21,007 nucleotides of DNA, taken from assembly GCA_046261875.1 (NCBI GenBank), contig JBHENW010000198.1, forward strand, positions 1 through 21,007. The letters are read 5' to 3'. Positions 1 to 8,009 of this stretch are shown one piece after another; the first letter of the stretch is position 1, and each line of letters begins with the position of its first letter. A program made the translations under genes and the position numbers. This DNA is from JBHENW01 sp046261875. GTDB taxonomy: Bacteria > Acidobacteriota > Thermoanaerobaculia > UBA5066 > Gp7-AA6. The notes below the pieces were generated by a model. That model made no database searches, was not told the origin of the DNA, and worked only from the letters and a program-made list of their open reading frames with translations.

Positions 1-481
1 CCGGCTTCCACCGCGCGTCCTGCATCTTCGCGGCGAGCCCCTCGAACTCCCCTTTGCGCACGTCCGCCAGGTTGCGACGGTGCTCGGCGGACGCGGAGTC
101 TTCGTACAGGTACACGGGCAGGTCGTGCCGTTGCGAGACCGCCGCGGCGATGTCGCGTGCCAGAACGATGCACTCGGCCGTGGTGGCGCCCCGGATGGGG
201 ATGATGGGGACCACGTCCACCGCGCCCACCCGGGGGTGCTCCCCGCGGTGCCTGCGCAGGTCGATCCGGGGAAGGGAGGCCTCGAAGAGGGCCTCGACCC
301 CGGCCCGGATCCCGCCCGCATCCCCGACGAAGGTCAGGACGCTGCGGTTGTGCGAGGCGTCCGAAGAGACGTCGAGGAGCCGGACGCCGGGAGCCGCGCG
401 CACGGACGCGGCGACGTGCTCCACGGCCGCGCGGTCGGTGCCCTCCGAGATGTTCGGGACACACTCGATGACCGCGCGCAT
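1..481 (-). CDS. ftcD: Glutamate formimidoyltransferase, N-terminal part (runs off the left edge)
   Basis: The enzyme moves a formimino group between N-formimino-L-glutamate and tetrahydrofolate at the end of histidine degradation, in the cytoplasm. The translation on the minus strand begins with ATG at 481-479 and shows the family's opening ECVPNISEGTD, followed by DASHNRSVLTFVG, the RRHRGEHPRVGAVDVVP segment, PVYLYEDSA and VRKGEFEGL. These appear in the usual order and spacing for the formiminotransferase N-terminal subdomain. About 160 residues are inside the window; the family domain is about 300 residues, so the C-terminal subdomain lies beyond base 1. No frameshift is seen. The gene is divergent from the TPR gene at 544. 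Whether a cyclodeaminase domain is fused at the C-terminus cannot be seen. Confidence 0.93.
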   Translation of the reverse strand, partial: MRAVIECVPNISEGTDRAAVEHVAASVRAAPGVRLLDVSSDASHNRSVLTFVGDAGGIRAGVEALFEASLPRIDLRRHRGEHPRVGAVDVVPIIPIRGATTAECIVLARDIAAAVSQRHDLPVYLYEDSASAEHRRNLADVRKGEFEGLAAKMQDARWKP

Positions 482-543
482 TCGGCGCAGTTTATAATTG
501 AGGCAACAGTGCAAAGGTTCTCCCCGAGGGCGCCCGCGGCCTG
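482..543. promoter_or_regulatory. Divergent promoter region between ftcD and the TPR gene
   Basis: This 62 bp gap holds the most AT-rich patch of the left end. A perfect TATAAT at 493-498 reads on the plus strand and could serve the TPR operon. The best upstream match is ATGACC at 468-473, with a long 19 bp spacer, so the -35 is weak. On the minus strand the same patch reads TATAAA (496-491) and would place an ftcD transcript start only a few bases before its ATG, implying a very short leader. This is motif reading only. No operator palindrome stands out. Confidence 0.4.
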
Positions 544-2892
544 ATGGGCGCCGATACGAACCCGGGCGTTTACCCCGGGAACACGTCCCTGCCCAAGGAG
601 GTGCGGGAGAAGATCCTCTCCACCTTCCGGCACGCCCTCAACCTGTTCCACGAACGCAAGCTCGACGACTGCATCATCGGCTGCGATTTCATCCTGAAGA
701 TGGACCCGCGCTTCTCCCCGGCCCGGCAGCTCCTGGACAAGGCGCGCAACCCCGCGGCGGAGATCGACGTGGGCGAGCTCGGGATGCTCGTGGCCACGAC
801 GCCGACGCGCCAGGAGAAGGTCAACGCGGCCGAGCCGGACCGCCTCCTCGTCCGCGCGGTCGAAAGCTACAACGCGCGGGATTTCCCCGCGGCCATCGCT
901 TCGGCCGAGCAGGTGCTCGCCGTCCTCCCCGGCAACCAGAATGCGCGGGAGATCCTGGAGAAGGCACGCCGCAAGCAATCCGTGCAGCCCCAGTTCGACC
1001 TGGCGCGGGTGCGCGCGCTCGCGGCGCTCGAAGCGGGCCGCGGCGCGGACGCCCGCCAGGAGCTCGCCACAATGCGCGGCCTGGACCCGGACCATCCGGC
1101 CGTGGCGTTGCTGGAACGGCGGCTCGGGAGCTCGCCCGGGGCGGCCCCCGCCTCCTCGAGCTTCGAGCAGCAGTTCGGCGCTTCGTCGAGCGAGCCGGAG
1201 ATCGCGTTCGATCAGAGTCACGGCGGCTTCGGCGAGGACACGATGCCGCGCGCTCAGCCCGCCGCCCTCGACTTCGGCGAGCCGCATGCCGGAAGCTCTT
1301 CGGGCCTGCCGGGTGGGGGCCTCGAGACCCTGAGCCTCGATTCCCTCTCGCTCGACCTCCCCGAGCCCGGCGGCCCGGTCGTGCCTCCTGCTCCCAGCAC
1401 GTTTTCTTCCACGTCCGGGCCGCTCGGCGGACCGATGACGACGCCCCCGCCGATGGCCGCGCCGGTCTCCTCGGCTCCCCCCGGCTCGCCGCAGGACCTG
1501 TGGAGCGACGACGCCGCCGTCTCCGCGGAGCCGATGCTCGACCCGCTGCCGTCGTACTCCTCGGCGCCTCCTTCGCCGTCGGTACCGGAAGGGCCGTCGC
1601 CCGACGAAGAGGTGGAGGTCCTGTTGCGGCAGGGGGACGAAGCCGCCGGCCGAGGCGACCGCCAGCAGGCCATCGAGATCTGGTCGCGCATCTTCCTCAT
1701 CGACATCAACAACTCCGACGCGGTCACGCGCATCGAGCGGGCGCGCCAGGAGATGGCGGAAGGCAACCGCCGGATTTCGGAAGGACTGCGGGGCGGGCGG
1801 GAGAGCTTCGAGAAGGGCGATTTCGCGGGGGCGCGCGAGAAGTTCCTCCAGGTCCTGGCGGTGGACGGCAACGAGCCCACGGCGCGGTTCTATCTGGAGC
1901 GGATCGAAGAAGAGCTCGTCAAGCCTCCGTCTCCGGCCGCCGCGCCGCCGCCGACTCCCGCCAGCGGGTCGGCCGACGTTCTGGCGGGCATCGGCTCGCC
2001 GTCGGCTCACGCCGCGTCTGCGGCGGCGGACGCCGCTCCCGCGCCGAAACCGAAGACCGGGCGTCTCTCCGCCAAGAGCCTGCCGCCGCGGACCCGGCTG
2101 ATCGCCATAGCCGCCGCCTTCATCCTGGCGGCCGGCGCAGCGGTGTATTTCCTCGTCCTGCGCTCCCCGGCGCCTCGCTCGGGCGGCGCCGCCGCGGCGC
2201 CCGGCGGGCCTTCCCTCGAGGAGGCCATGGTGCTCTTCCGTGAAGGGAAAGTGCCGGAGACAGTGGCGGCTTTGCGCCGCATCCCGGCTTCTCATCCCGA
2301 CTACGCGAAGGGGCAGAAGCTGCTCGCGACGCTGAGCGGCGGCGACGCCGCGGCGCCGGCCGAGGGGGGCGCGGCGCCGTTGGAGGGCGAGGGAGGCGCA
2401 GCCGCCTCGGCCGCGGAGGATAACGAGCCGGCCCGGTTGCGCGCGCTGGCCGAGCGCGCGCTCGCGGAAAAGCGTTACATCGACGCGCTGACCAACTTCA
2501 ACCTCGCCGCACCGGCCTACTCCGCCGACCCCGAGTTCGCCCGAGCCCGCGGAGCCGCCATCGAGCGCGTGACGGAGCTGACGCCGGCGGTGAAGCTGTA
2601 CAACGAAACGGAGTACGAGACCGCCATCCCGATCCTCTGGCGCATCCACTCGGCAGACCGGGAGAACCAGGACGCGCGGTCGTACCTCTTCCGCGCCTAC
2701 TACAACCAGGGGATCGCGCAGCTCCAGAACGGGCTCTACGACAAGGCGCAAGAGTCCTTCCGGGAGGCCGCCGCGCTCAACACGGGGGACGAGGAGGCGG
2801 CGCGCCACCAGAAGTTCGCTCAACGCTACGAGAAGCGGGATCTCGATCTCATGGGACGGATCTACGTGCGTCACGTCCAGCCGCGGCCTTGA
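544..2892 (+). CDS. TPR-repeat membrane protein with cytoplasmic and extracytoplasmic TPR halves
   Basis: This 782-residue protein has no specific function I recognise. TPR-like helical repeats lie near residues 22-58, 100-140 and 145-182, then again near 358-400 and 410-450. A Pro/Ser/Ala-rich linker fills about 185-355. One hydrophobic segment at about 520-540 (IAIAAAFILAAGAAVYFLVL) is preceded by a basic stretch (KPKTGRLSAK), which predicts N-in/C-out topology. After it come more TPR-like helices (ALAEKRYIDALTNFNLAAPA, then GIAQLQNGLYDKAQESFREA). It is thus a single-pass scaffold with repeats on both faces of the membrane. The ATG at 544 is the first reasonable start; a GAGGG lies about 12 bases upstream. 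Its stop overlaps the start of the RDD gene, so the two are translationally coupled. TPR proteins mediate protein-protein contacts; the partner is unknown. Confidence 0.85.
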   Translation: MGADTNPGVYPGNTSLPKEVREKILSTFRHALNLFHERKLDDCIIGCDFILKMDPRFSPARQLLDKARNPAAEIDVGELGMLVATTPTRQEKVNAAEPDRLLVRAVESYNARDFPAAIASAEQVLAVLPGNQNAREILEKARRKQSVQPQFDLARVRALAALEAGRGADARQELATMRGLDPDHPAVALLERRLGSSPGAAPASSSFEQQFGASSSEPEIAFDQSHGGFGEDTMPRAQPAALDFGEPHAGSSSGLPGGGLETLSLDSLSLDLPEPGGPVVPPAPSTFSSTSGPLGGPMTTPPPMAAPVSSAPPGSPQDLWSDDAAVSAEPMLDPLPSYSSAPPSPSVPEGPSPDEEVEVLLRQGDEAAGRGDRQQAIEIWSRIFLIDINNSDAVTRIERARQEMAEGNRRISEGLRGGRESFEKGDFAGAREKFLQVLAVDGNEPTARFYLERIEEELVKPPSPAAAPPPTPASGSADVLAGIGSPSAHAASAAADAAPAPKPKTGRLSAKSLPPRTRLIAIAAAFILAAGAAVYFLVLRSPAPRSGGAAAAPGGPSLEEAMVLFREGKVPETVAALRRIPASHPDYAKGQKLLATLSGGDAAAPAEGGAAPLEGEGGAAASAAEDNEPARLRALAERALAEKRYIDALTNFNLAAPAYSADPEFARARGAAIERVTELTPAVKLYNETEYETAIPILWRIHSADRENQDARSYLFRAYYNQGIAQLQNGLYDKAQESFREAAALNTGDEEAARHQKFAQRYEKRDLDLMGRIYVRHVQPRP

Positions 2893-3452
2893 GCCGCCCC
2901 GTGGACCTCCAGACCGAGGACCTCGCCGACCTGCCGCTGCGGGGAAGCCCCGGCGAGGATGCCTGGGCGGGCCTTCCCGACACGCTGCCGGAAAGCGCCC
3001 CGCAGCGTGGCGCGGCGCGCGCCGCCGATCGGGCGGTAATGGGGCGACGCGCGATGGCCTTCGCCGCGGACGCGGCGCTCGTCTTCCTCGTCGTGGCGGC
3101 GGCGCTGCTCGGCGCCCAGGCCCGCACCGGCCGCGGCACACCGCTCTCGGGCGTCCCGTGGGCCGCCGCCTTCGCTCTCTACTTCTCCTTCTTTGCGATC
3201 GTTCTTCCATTGCTTCTTTTCGGACGCACGCTCGGACTCGCGCTGGCGGGCCTGCGCGTGCGCGAGGGCCTGCGCGGACGAGGGTTGAGCCTCTCCGAAG
3301 CGGCCGCGCGCTGGGTGGGGACGCTGGCTACGGCCGCGTCGCTGGGATTGCCGCTGCTCTGGACGCTTCGCGATCCCGAGCTCCCCACCCCCGCGGACCG
3401 GCTCTCCGGCCGCCCGCTGGCGGGTGAGGGTTGGCCGGCAAACCTCTCCTAG
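2889..3452 (+). CDS. RDD family membrane protein
   Basis: This small polytopic protein (187 aa) has the RDD family signature RRAMAFAAD at residues 53-61, at the start of a first hydrophobic segment (about 57-76). Further segments lie at about 89-111 and 141-160, and FGRTLGLALAGLRV (111-124) sits after the second one, as is usual. The first 50 residues are hydrophilic and acidic and resemble nothing I know. The start is a TTG at 2889 that overlaps the preceding TGA (TTGA), which fits coupled translation. The 3' end overlaps the next gene by 22 bases. RDD proteins are mostly uncharacterised, with transport or ion-exchange roles proposed for some. Pairing with a TPR protein suggests a membrane complex, but that is inference. 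Confidence 0.8.
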   Translation: MSRPVDLQTEDLADLPLRGSPGEDAWAGLPDTLPESAPQRGAARAADRAVMGRRAMAFAADAALVFLVVAAALLGAQARTGRGTPLSGVPWAAAFALYFSFFAIVLPLLLFGRTLGLALAGLRVREGLRGRGLSLSEAAARWVGTLATAASLGLPLLWTLRDPELPTPADRLSGRPLAGEGWPANLS

Positions 3453-5083
3453 TCGCCGTCGCGCAGATCGACACCACCGTCGGGGATTTTGCGGGCAACT
3501 CCCGCAAGATCGTCGAGCGCGGTCGGGAAGCGGAAGCTCGCGGCGCGGACCTGATCCTCTTCCCGGAGCTCGCCGTTTGCGGATACCCCCCCCGCGATCT
3601 CGTCGAACGCGCCGCGTTCGTGCGGCGCTCGGAGAGCGAAGCGGCGCGCATCGCCCGGGCCTCCGGTGAAGCCCTCTGGCTCTTCGGGTCGCTGCAGCGC
3701 AACCGCGAGAAGCGCGGCCGCAAGGTCTTCAACGTCGCGATCGCCGCCCGCGGCGGGAAGAGCCTGGCGGCGTATCGCAAGCGCCTCCTGCCGACCTACG
3801 ACGTCTTCGACGAGGGCCGTTACGTCGAGCCGGGAGAGGAGCCCCTGGCGCTGCGCATCCGCGGCCGCCGCGCCGGGGTCACGATCTGCGAGGACATCTG
3901 GAACGACAAGAGCTTCTGGACCCGCCCGCTCTACTCGCAGGACCCCGTCGCCGACCTGAAGCGTCTGGGGATCTCGGTCCACGCGAATATCTCGGCTTCT
4001 CCCTACTCGCTCGGCAAGGACCGGCTCCGGGAACGGATGATGCGGTCGATCGCGTTGCGGACGCGCACGCCGCTCGTCGTCTGCAACCTCGTCGGCGGAA
4101 ACGACGGCCTCGTATTCGACGGAACTTCGGTCGCGTTCGACGGCCGCGGGCGCTTGCTCGCGCGCGCGAAGTCCTTCGAGGAGGACTTCTGGGTCATCGA
4201 GGTGCCCGGCCCGGGCGGCCCGAAGGCGCCCCGCCGGACGGAATCGGCCAACCTGCGCGCGGCGCTCGTCCTCGCCCTGTCGGACTACGCGTCCAAGTGC
4301 GGGTTCTCCCGGGTCGTGCTCGGGCTTTCCGGCGGGGTGGACTCCGCCTTGACGGCGGCGCTTGCCGTCGAGGCCCTCGGGCCCGCCGGCGTCGTCGGGG
4401 TCGCCATGCCCGGCCCCTACTCCTCGAAAGGCAGCCTGCGGGACGCGCGCCTGCTCGCCGATCGGCTCGGCATCGAGATGCTCGAGGTTCCGATCACCCC
4501 GGTCTTCGAGGAGTACCGCAGGACGCTCGGGCCCGCGTTCGGAGCAGGCGACTGCCAGGCCGCGGAAGAGAACCTCCAGGCGCGCATCCGCGGCGCGACG
4601 CTCATGGCGCTCTCCAACCGGTTCGGCTGGCTCGTTCTCTCGACGGGGAACAAGTCCGAGATCGCGATGGGCTACTGCACGCTCTACGGGGACATGGCCG
4701 GGGGGTACGCGCTCCTCTCCGACATCCCCAAGACCCGGGTTTACGAGCTCTCGCGGGACCTCAACCGCGAGCGGGAGATCATCCCCGAGTCCACGCTGAC
4801 CAAGCCGCCCTCCGCGGAGCTGCGCCCGGGGCAAAAAGACAGCGACTCGCTCCCCCCTTATGAGACGCTCGACCCCTTGATCGAAGCGCTCGTGGACTAC
4901 TCGCTCCCTCCGGAGGCGGCCGCGCGGCGGGCCCGCGTCCCGGTATCGCTCGCGCGGGACGTCGCCCGGCGGATCGATCGGGCGGAGTACAAGCGCCGGC
5001 AGATGCCGCCCGGGCCCAAGGTCATGCCCCGGGCGTTCGGCGAGGGCCGCCGGTACCCCATCGCGCAGAAGTTCGAGCAGTAG
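3431..5083 (+). CDS. nadE: Glutamine-dependent NAD+ synthetase
   Basis: The enzyme converts nicotinic acid adenine dinucleotide to NAD+ with ATP, using ammonia released from glutamine by its own amidase domain; it acts in the cytoplasm as the last step of NAD synthesis. The 550-residue protein has an N-terminal nitrilase-type glutaminase domain with the Glu-Lys-Cys triad at E46 (LILFPELAVCGY), K117 (RKRLLPTYDVFDEGRY) and C153 (GVTICEDIWND). The C-terminal synthetase domain has the ATP pyrophosphatase loop SGGVDS at 300-305, then STGNKSEIAMGYCTLYGDMAGG and TKPPSAELRPGQKDSDSLPP. The length is normal for the glutamine-dependent form. The start is TTG at 3431, with GGTGAGGG directly before it; the spacing is short, but the overlap with the RDD gene and the N-terminal match support it. 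Intact. Confidence 0.97.
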   Translation: MAGKPLLVAVAQIDTTVGDFAGNSRKIVERGREAEARGADLILFPELAVCGYPPRDLVERAAFVRRSESEAARIARASGEALWLFGSLQRNREKRGRKVFNVAIAARGGKSLAAYRKRLLPTYDVFDEGRYVEPGEEPLALRIRGRRAGVTICEDIWNDKSFWTRPLYSQDPVADLKRLGISVHANISASPYSLGKDRLRERMMRSIALRTRTPLVVCNLVGGNDGLVFDGTSVAFDGRGRLLARAKSFEEDFWVIEVPGPGGPKAPRRTESANLRAALVLALSDYASKCGFSRVVLGLSGGVDSALTAALAVEALGPAGVVGVAMPGPYSSKGSLRDARLLADRLGIEMLEVPITPVFEEYRRTLGPAFGAGDCQAAEENLQARIRGATLMALSNRFGWLVLSTGNKSEIAMGYCTLYGDMAGGYALLSDIPKTRVYELSRDLNREREIIPESTLTKPPSAELRPGQKDSDSLPPYETLDPLIEALVDYSLPPEAAARRARVPVSLARDVARRIDRAEYKRRQMPPGPKVMPRAFGEGRRYPIAQKFEQ

Positions 5084-5766
5084 TGTCCGGCCACTCGGAG
5101 AAATACACCTGGAAGGAGATCCCCGGGTCCTCACATGATCTTCTCCGGAGGCACATCCGGTCGCTCTCGCGCGGCATCCGTCTGCTCGACCTCGGCGCGG
5201 CGGGCGGCCATCTCGGAAGGGCCGTGCGCGACCATTGCGCCTTCCTCGCGGGCGTCGAGCCGGACGCCGCGCTGCCGGAATCGAGCCGCGCGGGATACGA
5301 CGACTGGCGGGCCGTGGACGCGCTGGCGGCGGGCGAGTGGCCGGAGCCTTTCGACGCGGTCGTCTGCGCCGACGTGCTCGAGCACCTCGTCGCGCCCGAG
5401 GAGCTCCTCGCGCGCATCCGCGGCTGGCTGAAGCCGGGCGGCACGCTGCTCGTCTCGCTCCCGAACATCGCCAACGTCTCCATCCGCCTGGCGCTTCTCT
5501 TCGGCCACTTCCGGTACACCGACCGGGGGATCCTCGACCGGTCCCACGTCTCCTTCTACACGCGCTCGAGCGCCCGGCACCTCCTCGAAGGCGCCGGCTT
5601 TCACATCCGCTCGATGGAGCCGACGGCGATGCCCTACGAGCTCGCGGCCCCGTCGCTCCTGCGCGGCGGGCTGCGGACGGCCGCCCGGGGCTTCGCCCAG
5701 GGCACGGCGCGGGTCTGGCCGACCCTGTTCGGGTACCAGTTCGTCTTCGAGGCGGCCCGCCGATGA
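5083..5766 (+). CDS. Class I SAM-dependent methyltransferase (Methyltransf_23 type)
   Basis: This 227-residue protein has motif I LLDLGAAGGHLG (34-45), an acidic ribose-binding position in GVEPD (57-61), CADVLEHL (95-102), and LKPGGTLLVSLPN (116-128). The later block TDRGILDRSHVSFYT (146-160) is typical of methyltransferases found in surface-polysaccharide and glycan gene clusters. The substrate cannot be read from the sequence. GTG at 5083 overlaps the nadE stop by one base (TAGTG), and the stop overlaps the next ATG (ATGA), so translation of nadE, the methyltransferase and the glycosyltransferase is probably coupled. Tight coupling to a GT2 enzyme suggests a glycan or glycolipid acceptor, which is inference. 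Confidence 0.88.
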   Translation: MSGHSEKYTWKEIPGSSHDLLRRHIRSLSRGIRLLDLGAAGGHLGRAVRDHCAFLAGVEPDAALPESSRAGYDDWRAVDALAAGEWPEPFDAVVCADVLEHLVAPEELLARIRGWLKPGGTLLVSLPNIANVSIRLALLFGHFRYTDRGILDRSHVSFYTRSSARHLLEGAGFHIRSMEPTAMPYELAAPSLLRGGLRTAARGFAQGTARVWPTLFGYQFVFEAARR

Positions 5767-6476
5767 AGGCCTCGCTCATCATCCCCGCCTACGACGAGAG
5801 GCGGCGCATCGAGGCGTCCCTGCGCGTCGTCTCGGAGTTCGTCCGAAGCCGACCCGGCGGCTGGGAATGGGAAGTCCTCCTCGTGGACGACGGCTCCACG
5901 GACGGCACGCGCTCGGTCGCCCGGCAGGTCGCCGCGGAGTCCGGACTTCCGCTCCAGGTCCTCGTCCACGAGAAGAACCTCGGGAAGGGGGCCGCGATCC
6001 GGACGGGTGTCCTGGCGTCCACCGGCGACCCGGTCCTCGTCTCGGACGCCGACCTCTCCACGCCCCTGACGGAGTGGATCAAGCTCGCCGAGCGCCTCCC
6101 GACGCATCCCGTCGCGATCGGCTCGCGCGCCTTGGACGACGCGCTCGTCCGGCGGCGGCAGCCCTTCTATCGCGTCGCGGCGGGGCGCCTCGGCAACGTC
6201 CTCGTCCGCATTTTCGCCGTGCCCGGCATCCGGGACACCCAGTGCGGCTTCAAGCTCTTCCGGGGCGACGTGGCGCGTGATCTCTTCGCGATCGCGAAGA
6301 TCGACCGGTTCGCATACGACATGGAGATTCTTTTTCTGGCGCGCAAGCGCGGCATCCCGATCGCGGAGGTGCCGGTCCTCTGGTTCAACCACCCCGAGTC
6401 CAAGGTCTCGCTGGCGCGCGATCTCCCCCGCACTCTGTGGGACCTGCTGCGAATCCGCTGGCTGCACGCCGACTGA
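5763..6476 (+). CDS. Family 2 glycosyltransferase, DPM1/polyprenyl-phosphate sugar synthase-like, without membrane anchor
   Basis: The 237-residue GT-A protein opens directly with SLIIPAYDE (4-12) and has the nucleotide-binding VDDGSTDGT (41-49), HEKNLGKGAAIRTG (69-82), the metal-binding SDADLSTP (94-101), and DTQCGFKLF (158-166). The last two are characteristic of dolichyl/undecaprenyl-phosphate mannose or glucose synthases, which move a sugar from a nucleotide donor to a polyprenyl phosphate. Many bacterial relatives carry two C-terminal transmembrane helices. This one stops soon after the GT domain and shows none, as in soluble DPM1-type enzymes. ATG at 5763 overlaps the methyltransferase stop (ATGA). 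The GT-C-like membrane proteins on the opposite strand at 7998-11082 are plausible users of its product. The specific sugar is unknown. Confidence 0.88.
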   Translation: MKASLIIPAYDERRRIEASLRVVSEFVRSRPGGWEWEVLLVDDGSTDGTRSVARQVAAESGLPLQVLVHEKNLGKGAAIRTGVLASTGDPVLVSDADLSTPLTEWIKLAERLPTHPVAIGSRALDDALVRRRQPFYRVAAGRLGNVLVRIFAVPGIRDTQCGFKLFRGDVARDLFAIAKIDRFAYDMEILFLARKRGIPIAEVPVLWFNHPESKVSLARDLPRTLWDLLRIRWLHAD

Positions 6477-6477
6477 C

Positions 6478-6482
6478 GGAGG
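6478..6482 (+). promoter_or_regulatory. Ribosome binding site of the amidohydrolase
   Basis: GGAGG lies 8 bases before the ATG at 6491, right after the glycosyltransferase stop. It is the clearest Shine-Dalgarno sequence in the plus-strand operon and fixes the start of the amidohydrolase. Confidence 0.7.
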
Positions 6483-6490
6483 CCCGGCCG

Positions 6491-8009
6491 ATGCCGAACC
6501 GCAAAACGCGTCCCGCAACGCCGCCTCCCGTCGCCCGTGACGGCTGGGTGCGAAAGTGCGACGAGGACGATTACCTCGACTCCCACCTGCCGGTGCCCGC
6601 CCGGATCGTCTCCAACGAGGAGTACGACCCGCCGCCCCAGACGCCCGAGCAGCGCCGGATGGAGCACCTCCTGCTCGCGAGCGCGGACCTCCACGCGCGC
6701 CGCCTCGGCATGGACCGGCGGCTCTTTCTCCGCACCTCCTGCGGCATGGCGGCGGCGTTCGCCGCGATGAACTCGGTCTTCGGGCCTTTCTTCCAAGTCG
6801 AGGCGGCCGAGCTCCTGGAGGCCGAGTTCGGCCGCCTGCCGAAGTACTTCGTCTTCGACGTGCAGACGCACCACGTGGATCCGCGGCGCAACGCGCCGAC
6901 GGCGGACCAGCGTTTCCTCGACTACCTCCTGAACGTCCGCCGGTTCGGCGGCAACTGGAACCCGAAGCTCGCGAACCGCGAGATCTCCATCGAGGAGCTC
7001 TACCGGGCCTGCTACATCAAGGAGGTGTTCCTCGACAGCGAGACGGCGGTCGCCGTCGTGAGCGGCCTGCCGCGATGACGCCGGACACCTACCTCATCTC
7101 GCCCGACGAGATGGTCAAGACGCGCTCCTGGGTCAACGAGCTGACCGGATCGCGGCGGGTGATCAGCCACGGGACGATGTCCCCGGAGCTCGGGACACGC
7201 GGCTTCGAGGCGATGCGGGCCCAGGCCGAGAAGCTGAAGATCGAGGCGTGGAAAAGCTACCCCGGTCAGCCCCTCGGTCCGGGCGGCAAGGGGTGGTGGA
7301 TGGACGACGAGAAGGTCGGCTCCCTGCGCTCGAGCTCTCCCGAAAGCTGAAGATCCGGAACATCTGCGCCCACAAGGGACTGCCCGCCCCGGGGTTCAGC
7401 CCGGAGCACTGCCACCCGAAAGACATCATGAAGGCCGCGATCGATTTCCCGGACTTGCACTTCCTCGTCTACAACTCCGGGTTCCGCGGCATCGACGAGG
7501 AGATCGCCGCGCAGGCGCGGTCCGGGTTCGCGAAATCCGCCGCCGTCCCGTGGGTGACGGAGCTGTGCGACTGGAAGCGCAAGCACCCGGAGGTCCGCAA
7601 CGTGCACATGGAGCTCGGGGCGATCTTCGGCATGACGGCAATCACGTTCCCGTTGCTCTGCACGCACATGTCGGCATGATGATCGCCGCGTTCGGAGACG
7701 ACCACGTCCTGTGGGGGACCGACTCGATCTGGTCGGGCTCGCCGCAGTGGCAGATCGAGGCGTTCAAGAGGTTCGAGATGCCCGAGAGCCTCATGAAGCG
7801 GTTCGGATACAAGCCGCTGACGGTCGAAGTGAAGCGGAAGATCCTGGGGTTGAACGCGGCCCGGGTCTACGGGGTGGACCCCGCGGCGAAGGTCGGGCCG
7901 ATGCCCGACGACTTCATCGACCGGTTGCGAAAGAAGTCCAAGGACTCGGGTCTCGCCGCGCGCAGCAACGCAGTACGGCTGGGTGCGTCCATCCCCTTCA
8001 CTCGGCTGA
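6491..8009 (+). pseudogene. Tat-exported amidohydrolase (amidohydrolase_2 superfamily), interrupted by four small indels
   Basis: The first part (ATG 6491) has a hydrophilic leader of about 75 residues, then a twin-arginine motif DRRLFLRTS (75-83) and a hydrophobic segment, then the TIM-barrel opening KYFVFDVQTHHVD. The homology continues in other frames. At about 7070-7078 it shifts to TYLISPDEMVKTRSWVNEL and KGWWMDDEKVG. At about 7318-7325 it shifts to ELSRKLKIRNICAHKGLPAP and LHFLVYNSGFRG. At about 7665-7675 it shifts to GMMIAAFGDDHVLWGTDSIW and SPQWQIEAFKRF. At about 7970 it shifts to the terminal QYGWVRP, with TGA at 8007-8009. The first three fit one missing base each; the fourth fits one extra or two missing bases. 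No in-frame stop occurs between shifts and the segments stay collinear, so decay is recent or the consensus is faulty. The family hydrolyses diverse amide or carboxylate substrates at a metal site; the substrate is unknown. The end overlaps the convergent membrane gene by 12 bases. Confidence 0.82.

Noticed and set aside
334..3210. A 2.9 kb stop-free frame on the minus strand opposite the TPR gene
   Set aside because: It is Arg/Pro/Gly-rich with no domain, lies antisense to a TPR gene with clear repeats, and is expected in DNA of this GC content. Only its downstream end coincides with the real ftcD region, which is in another frame.
3449..5782. Long minus-strand open frame opposite nadE and the methyltransferase
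   Set aside because: It is low-complexity Arg-rich translation with no motif; nadE on the other strand has its full catalytic set.
7079..7679. Separate small genes in the middle of the amidohydrolase
   Set aside because: The segments are collinear parts of one amidohydrolase fold, without their own ribosome binding sites.
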